From Cunninghamella blakesleeana (lineage: Eukaryota; Mucoromycota; Mucoromycetes; Mucorales; Cunninghamellaceae), in assembly GCA_017871115.1 (NCBI GenBank), contig JAFCIZ010000002.1:3493501-3557500 (forward strand): 64,000 bases of DNA. Reading direction: 5' to 3'. A program made the translations under genes and the position numbers. Of this stretch, positions 59,548-64,000 are shown one piece after another. Under the pieces are notes generated by a model. It made no database searches and was not told the origin of the DNA. It saw only the letters and a program-made list of their open reading frames with translations. Position 1 is the first letter of the stretch; every line of letters starts with the position of its first letter.

Positions 59548-61548
59548 ATGGCAACTGAAGTAGATACTGTTTGTTCTTCTTTAGAATGTAATAATGTAGC
59601 CCGGCTACAATGTCCTACTTGTGTCAAGCAAAGACTTGTACAAAATTCTTTTTTTTGTTCTCAAGATTGTTTCAAAAAATCATGGGTATAACCAACATAA
59701 AAAAGCATACTATATCTATGAAACTATTATAACAATATAAGGTACAACGATCTTATATACTAACTATATATGTATATACATAAATTATAGGGCGTTCATA
59801 AAGCAAATCACAGCTCAACTAAAAGTAATGCAAAAAAATAGATAAATAAATAAATAGAATTTAAAAAAAATAAAGCATGTCAATCTGTACGAATATGAAT
59901 ACTTATATCTATACATATATATATTTATAAACATATTTGGTTTACATAGAATTGTATGACCCTTTCCCAACTTTCAACTATACTGGAAAACTTCGCCCTG
60001 TATATCCTTTATCACCTCGTCGTCAAGTTCCTGATTCTATTCCTAAACCAGATTATTATTCTACAGGCATTCCTAAATCAGAATTTATGAACAATAAGAG
60101 TACAATTATTCAAGTTCATAATGAAGAAGAAATTAAATCCATGCGTGAAGTTTGTAGAGTAAGCTACATCTACATATATATAATTATCACTATAAAATTA
60201 TAATACTAATGATAATGATGGTGATAAACCATTTCATGTATTTATATAGATCACAAGAGAAGTATTAGAAATTGCTGCTAAAGCTGTTCGTGTTGGTATT
60301 ACTACTGATGAAATTGGTAAATGGCAACATAATTATTATCTTTTTATAAAAAAATTACCATGGCTGGTTTCTTATTCTCTCTTTATTTTCTTTTTTAATT
60401 ACAACAGATCGTATTGTACATGAAGCTACTATCGAACGTGGTGCTTATCCATCTCCATTAAACTATAATTATTTCCCCAAGTCATGCTGCACGTAAATAA
60501 TTTAAATAGATGCACATATACGTTTATTCAATTGGGTGATGATGAATTAATTATTAAAATATACCCATTTTATTTTTTTACTTTTTTAATTATTACAAAA
60601 ATAGATCTATTAACGAAGGTAAATAACAGCAAACCTTGTTCTTTTAATTAATTGATTAATATATATATATATATATATATATATGAAGATAATAATAATA
60701 TTTATTTTTCTCTTTCATTTTTACTTTATTTTTTATTTATAGTCATTTGTCATGGTATACCTGATCAAAGACCTTTAGAAGATGGCGATATAATAAACAT
60801 TGATATTAGTTGTTTCTATAAAGGATTCCATGGGGATACAAACGGTACCTATTTAGTTGGAAATGTAGATGAAGTTGGAAAAAAATTGGTACAAACAACA
60901 AAAGAATGCTTAGAAAAAGCTATTGCTATGGGTACGTATATATATATATTTATATATGGAGTGACCTTGTATATTTACTTATTTTTATTTTTTAATTTCA
61001 CTTTATTTATTATATTAGTCAAACCTGGTGTACGCTACAGAGATTTCGGTAAAGTGATTGAAGAACATGCAACCAAGAATGGATTTTCAGTAGTACGTAG
61101 TTTCGTCGGTCATGGTATTAATGAATTTTTCCATTGCGCACCCAACATTCCTCATTATGCAAGTAAGTTCATAAACATATAATAAATAATAATACAAGCC
61201 TAAAAAAAAAACTCAAATTTTTATTCTTTTTTCTTTTTATTTCTTTTTTAATTTTATATAATAGATAACAAGGCCATTGGTATTATTCGACCTGGTCATA
61301 TATTCACTATTGAACCTATGATTTGTGAAGGCGATTGGAAAGATCATCTTTGGTAATGATATATATATATATTAACATAAAAATATTATAATATTAACAG
61401 TTTTACTCATTTCTTTTCTTCCTTTTGTTTAAAATTATAAATATGTAGGCCCGATAACTGGACAGCTTCAACTAAGGACGGTAAAAGATCAGCTCAATTT
61501 GAACATACTTTATTAGTAACAGAAAATGGTGTTGAAATTCTTACATAA
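59548..61548 (+). CDS. MAP1: Methionine aminopeptidase 1
   Basis: Ten exons: 59548-59685, 59791-59824, 59950-60158, 60250-60316, 60408-60492, 60605-60618 (14 nt), 60743-60931, 61019-61162, 61265-61352 and 61449-61548 (355 residues). An N-terminal zinc finger ([17 protein letters not shown], then [16 protein letters not shown]) is typical of type 1 eukaryotic MAPs and associates them with ribosomes. The pita-bread catalytic domain contains [18 protein letters not shown], the metal ligands in [11 protein letters not shown] and [37 protein letters not shown] and QFEHTLLVT. It removes the initiator Met from nascent chains. The 14-nt exon encodes the junction of TSINE and is required for the frame. 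Length is close to yeast Map1 (387), slightly shorter. Confidence 0.95.
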
Positions 61549-61949
61549 TTTATTTATTTATTATTATTTTTATCTTTCGTCATTCGTCACCTTTATTTTA
61601 TTTCATTCAACATTATATAATATATATATATTCAAATAAATAAACCAACCCATCTTATTAAATCATGTATTTATTGAAAAAAAAAAATGCATTTTGATCA
61701 CCTATTTCTTGCTATTACTGAATATCTTTTCCATTAACCTTGATATTAATGCTTACTCTTGCATTACCTATCCATCAAATTGCCAATTAATAAATAAATT
61801 GAATTATTGTATTTTTCAATTAGATTCGTCATGATAACCACAACCTATCAGCCTTATCATTAATAGAAATTCATTTTACCTTTTCATCAGGAGATTGGCT
61901 ACTATAAATATATATATATATTGAATTATAGACAAATCTTTTCATAAAT

Positions 61950-62413
61950 GATTGATCATAAACCGCATTAAATGTTGTGAAATTGTCTAGGAATCGTAAT
62001 ACTAAATGGTATATCTTTACAAGTCAGTGTCCTTCATCAATAAATGGAGTTCGCCATACAAATTGGGCAGATCTTGAAAAAAAGTTAACTCTTTGTTTCA
62101 CTTGGATCACATAGCTGACTTTGGTTATTTTTTCTTATAAAAGGAGTATTCGTTGAGTATCGGTTATTAATAAAAATAATCGTGTATGACATTGGATACT
62201 TTATTTAAAGGCGTCAACTTATTATAACCCCCTTGGATGATTTTAAATATGCCAGTCCGCTTGGAATAAAGTTTTTTTTTTTTTTTTTTTTGGATTACAG
62301 ATATAAACTGTCATGGGAATCCCCTTGACAAGTACCCGTTAAACTATGCTTTCTCCTAAATTCTCACTGGCTCCTATCACATGGATGTTTTCATTTGTGT
62401 ACATGTTTTTTAG
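61950..62413 (-). pseudogene. Decayed coding-like remnant, unknown family
   Basis: On the minus strand, from an ATG near 62407, a frame reads MYTNENIHVIGASENLGESI and V, then a TAA, then RVLVKGIPMTVYICN. After an 18-bp poly-A come short in-frame pieces such as VSYVIQVKQRV and FVWRTPFIDEGH, separated by stops and phase shifts. Base composition is closer to exons than to spacer. I read this as the relic of a gene or transposable element that has collected stops. The family is not recognised, and a chance GC-richer spacer is the alternative. Confidence 0.3.
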
Positions 62414-63658
62414 TAATTAAATGGGTTGATAAAAGAAGGAAAAAAAGAAAAATGTGTAAGGAAAAGGGAAAAAAAAAAAAAAAGGAAGAATTTTATTTTT
62501 ATTTTTTATGCAAAGTTAATTTATTAGAAGCGAATCATATATCATATTCATGTATATAAGTATTGTATATAATAAATATTATCATTCGTTATTTTAATAC
62601 GTACATATATAAATAAATAATAAATAGAGAAAAAAAATATTCCCAAAAAATTTCATGACATTCTTTTTCATTTCATTTCTTTATAATGAAACTATATTGA
62701 AGACTATGAGTACTTAATTATTTATTTATTTAATTAGAGAAAGAGCATCTGGTTAGATTTTTTTTACATTAAAGGTTCTAAAATATAGTAAGTAAAATAG
62801 GGCATGCAGGATATTCTGAATTTTAATTTATCTGATAAAAAGTGCTTCACGAGGTATATATGTGCCTTATTTTTTTATATAGTATTTATAAAATCTTTTT
62901 TTTTTTGTATCGAGATATTCATGTTCCAAGTAATCGAATTATGTTGTCTCTTTATATATCAATTGATAAATAAAATTCCAAAAAAGGAAATAAAAAATAT
63001 TTTTCGTAGTAAAATTGTAAAAAAAAAAGACCTTTTTTACATATAATAAAATATAAAATAAGATTAATAAAAAATATGTATTAATAGTTATAAAATAGCT
63101 AAAAATAATGTATAGAATTGATATATTAAGAAATAGAGATAAAAAAAAAATCGAATAAAAGAACATTTTCTAATGCAAACACTGTGTAATAGTTTCAAAA
63201 AAATAACCTTCTGCCAAATTTAAACTCAATTTGCATAAAATAAGATTGATAAATATTAGAACAGTCTTCACACTCTACCTAGAGTTTCATTTTGAATATA
63301 TTTAGGTAGAGGGTTATTGGCCTTACTCTAAAAATATAATACACATTAGGTGTAATTGTTATGTATATAATATTGAAAAAGGCTATATGAGGTACTTGAT
63401 GAATCTTCTAAAATTACAATGACCTATAAATATCATAATATATGTACGTGTTTTACAAAAATATTTACTTTATATAGTCTTGAGTTTACAGAAGCTGAAT
63501 AGTTTATCAATGATATACAATCATCCTATAAAAAATTAGGTATTTATCAGTAATATAATTTATATATTTGTATTTTTATATTTTTATTAATCATCTATTT
63601 TTAAATTAGAAAATTGGTTTTTTATTAGAAAAACACTGATAAATTTTTAGTTTTCTCA

Positions 63659-63700
63659 CGGGGTTTAAATTATCGTGATGATTCTCAAAAGTATAAAAGG
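63659..63700 (+). promoter_or_regulatory. Candidate promoter (GGGGTTTAAAT and GTATAAAAGG)
   Basis: CGGGGTTTAAAT (about 63659-63670) and GTATAAAAGG (63691-63700) are followed by a pyrimidine-rich stretch. The layout fits the GC-core/TTTAAA elements upstream of genes here and includes a good TATA box. It would drive a gene running off the right edge. Confidence 0.35.
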
Positions 63701-63936
63701 TTTTTCTTCCCTCTCTTTTTACTTTTTTTCTTTCTAAACAAAATTTTAATAATCATTTACTAAAACATTAAAAAAACCAAGTGTGTATGGCGGGAATACT
63801 TTAGAACTATACGCTGATACGTGTACTGGAAAGGCTTTGATAAAAAATGAAAAGTTTTGGGATCGTCTTCTTCCAAAATTTGTTATTAAATAATTACTCT
63901 ATTAGATAAATATATATATTATTTATATTTGGACTG

Positions 63937-64000
63937 ATGGCCTCAGATAACTCATTAAATGTAGGGCACGCCTATCAAAATCACAAAGACTATGCAAGAT
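63937..64000 (+). CDS. Possible start of a gene cut by the right edge
   Basis: ATG at 63937 opens a frame to the window end (MASDNSLNVGHAYQNHKDYA and R). It lies about 240 bp beyond a TATA-type promoter. Two short upstream frames (ATG 63787, stopping after five codons, and ATG 63848, 20 codons) would precede it in the leader. Only 21 residues are visible, so no family call is possible. Confidence 0.25.
   Translation, partial: MASDNSLNVGHAYQNHKDYAR

Larger units (their letters stand above)
61549..63936. other. Long 3' intergenic region with a decayed coding-like patch
   Basis: 2.4 kb. The segment 61950-62420 is clearly less AT-rich than normal spacer and is described separately. The rest (62420-63650) is AT-rich with no supportable frame. 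A hydrophobic plus-strand frame at 62804-63046 is compositional. A TTTAAA/TATAAAA pair at 63659-63700 suggests a promoter reading right. Confidence 0.45.

Noticed and set aside
62804..63046. 80-codon plus-strand frame near the right end
   Set aside because: Phe/Ile/Lys composition follows from A/T runs; the opposite strand has an equally long frame, so neither is evidence of a gene.

Overview
This is a very AT-rich eukaryotic window with fungal genes. Exons are relatively GC-richer, introns are short (about 60-180 bp, GT...AG), and intergenic DNA is full of A/T homopolymers and TA microsatellites. The gene set points to a fungus: homoisocitrate dehydrogenase of the alpha-aminoadipate lysine pathway, the GPI inositol acyltransferase GWT1, the mitochondrial outer-membrane protein Mim1/Tom13, an SSK2/Wis4-type MAPKKK, and CHD1 with its C-terminal helical domain. 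Asn/His/Asp/Gln runs, many introns and a CEP104 homologue suggest an early-diverging lineage, perhaps Mucoromycota. That placement is inference from style and gene content, and I cannot name the species.

Layout, left to right. 1-1264 (-): partial unknown protein. 1549-2579 (-): Nnf1/PMF1-like kinetochore subunit. 2930-3424 (-) and 3586-3882 (+): Ost5/TMEM258 and Mim1, divergent across 161 bp. 4214-6825 (+): U2AF large subunit. 7755-12535 (+): SSK2/MEKK4-type MAPKKK. 13198-16081 (+): THO2-like protein. 16380-18182 (-): LYS12 with an 8-nt micro-exon. 19424-21818 (+): STK11IP-like LRR protein. 22123-23919 (+): GWT1. 24167-30365 (+): CHD1. 30753-35202 (+): DDB1. 36516-43745 (+): three tandem paralogues of an unnamed helical-bundle/EF-like family. 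44159-46289 (+): degenerate pseudouridine-synthase-like domain fused to a HemK/PrmC methyltransferase. 46571-47653 (+): RING-CH membrane ligase. 48402-52875 (-): CEP104. 53651-54361 (+): low-complexity protein. 55574-56168 (+): Pet20-like mitochondrial protein. 56379-58584 (-): DBR1. 58720-59174 (-): small fungal protein. 59548-61548 (+): methionine aminopeptidase 1. The last 2.4 kb is mostly non-coding, with a decayed coding-like patch and a possible gene start at the right edge.

Most genes are unrelated housekeeping loci with no operon-like logic. All multi-exon models were joined by hand. In every complete model the exon lengths sum to a multiple of three and the joined reading frame stays open, which supports the splice sites chosen. 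The most unusual content is the 36.5-43.7 kb paralogue array, the PUS-like/HemK fusion with a lost catalytic motif, CEP104 in what may be an aflagellate fungus, the micro-exons in LYS12 and MAP1, and a recurrent GC-core/TTTAAA element upstream of many start codons. No tRNA, rRNA, CRISPR array or intact transposon was seen.
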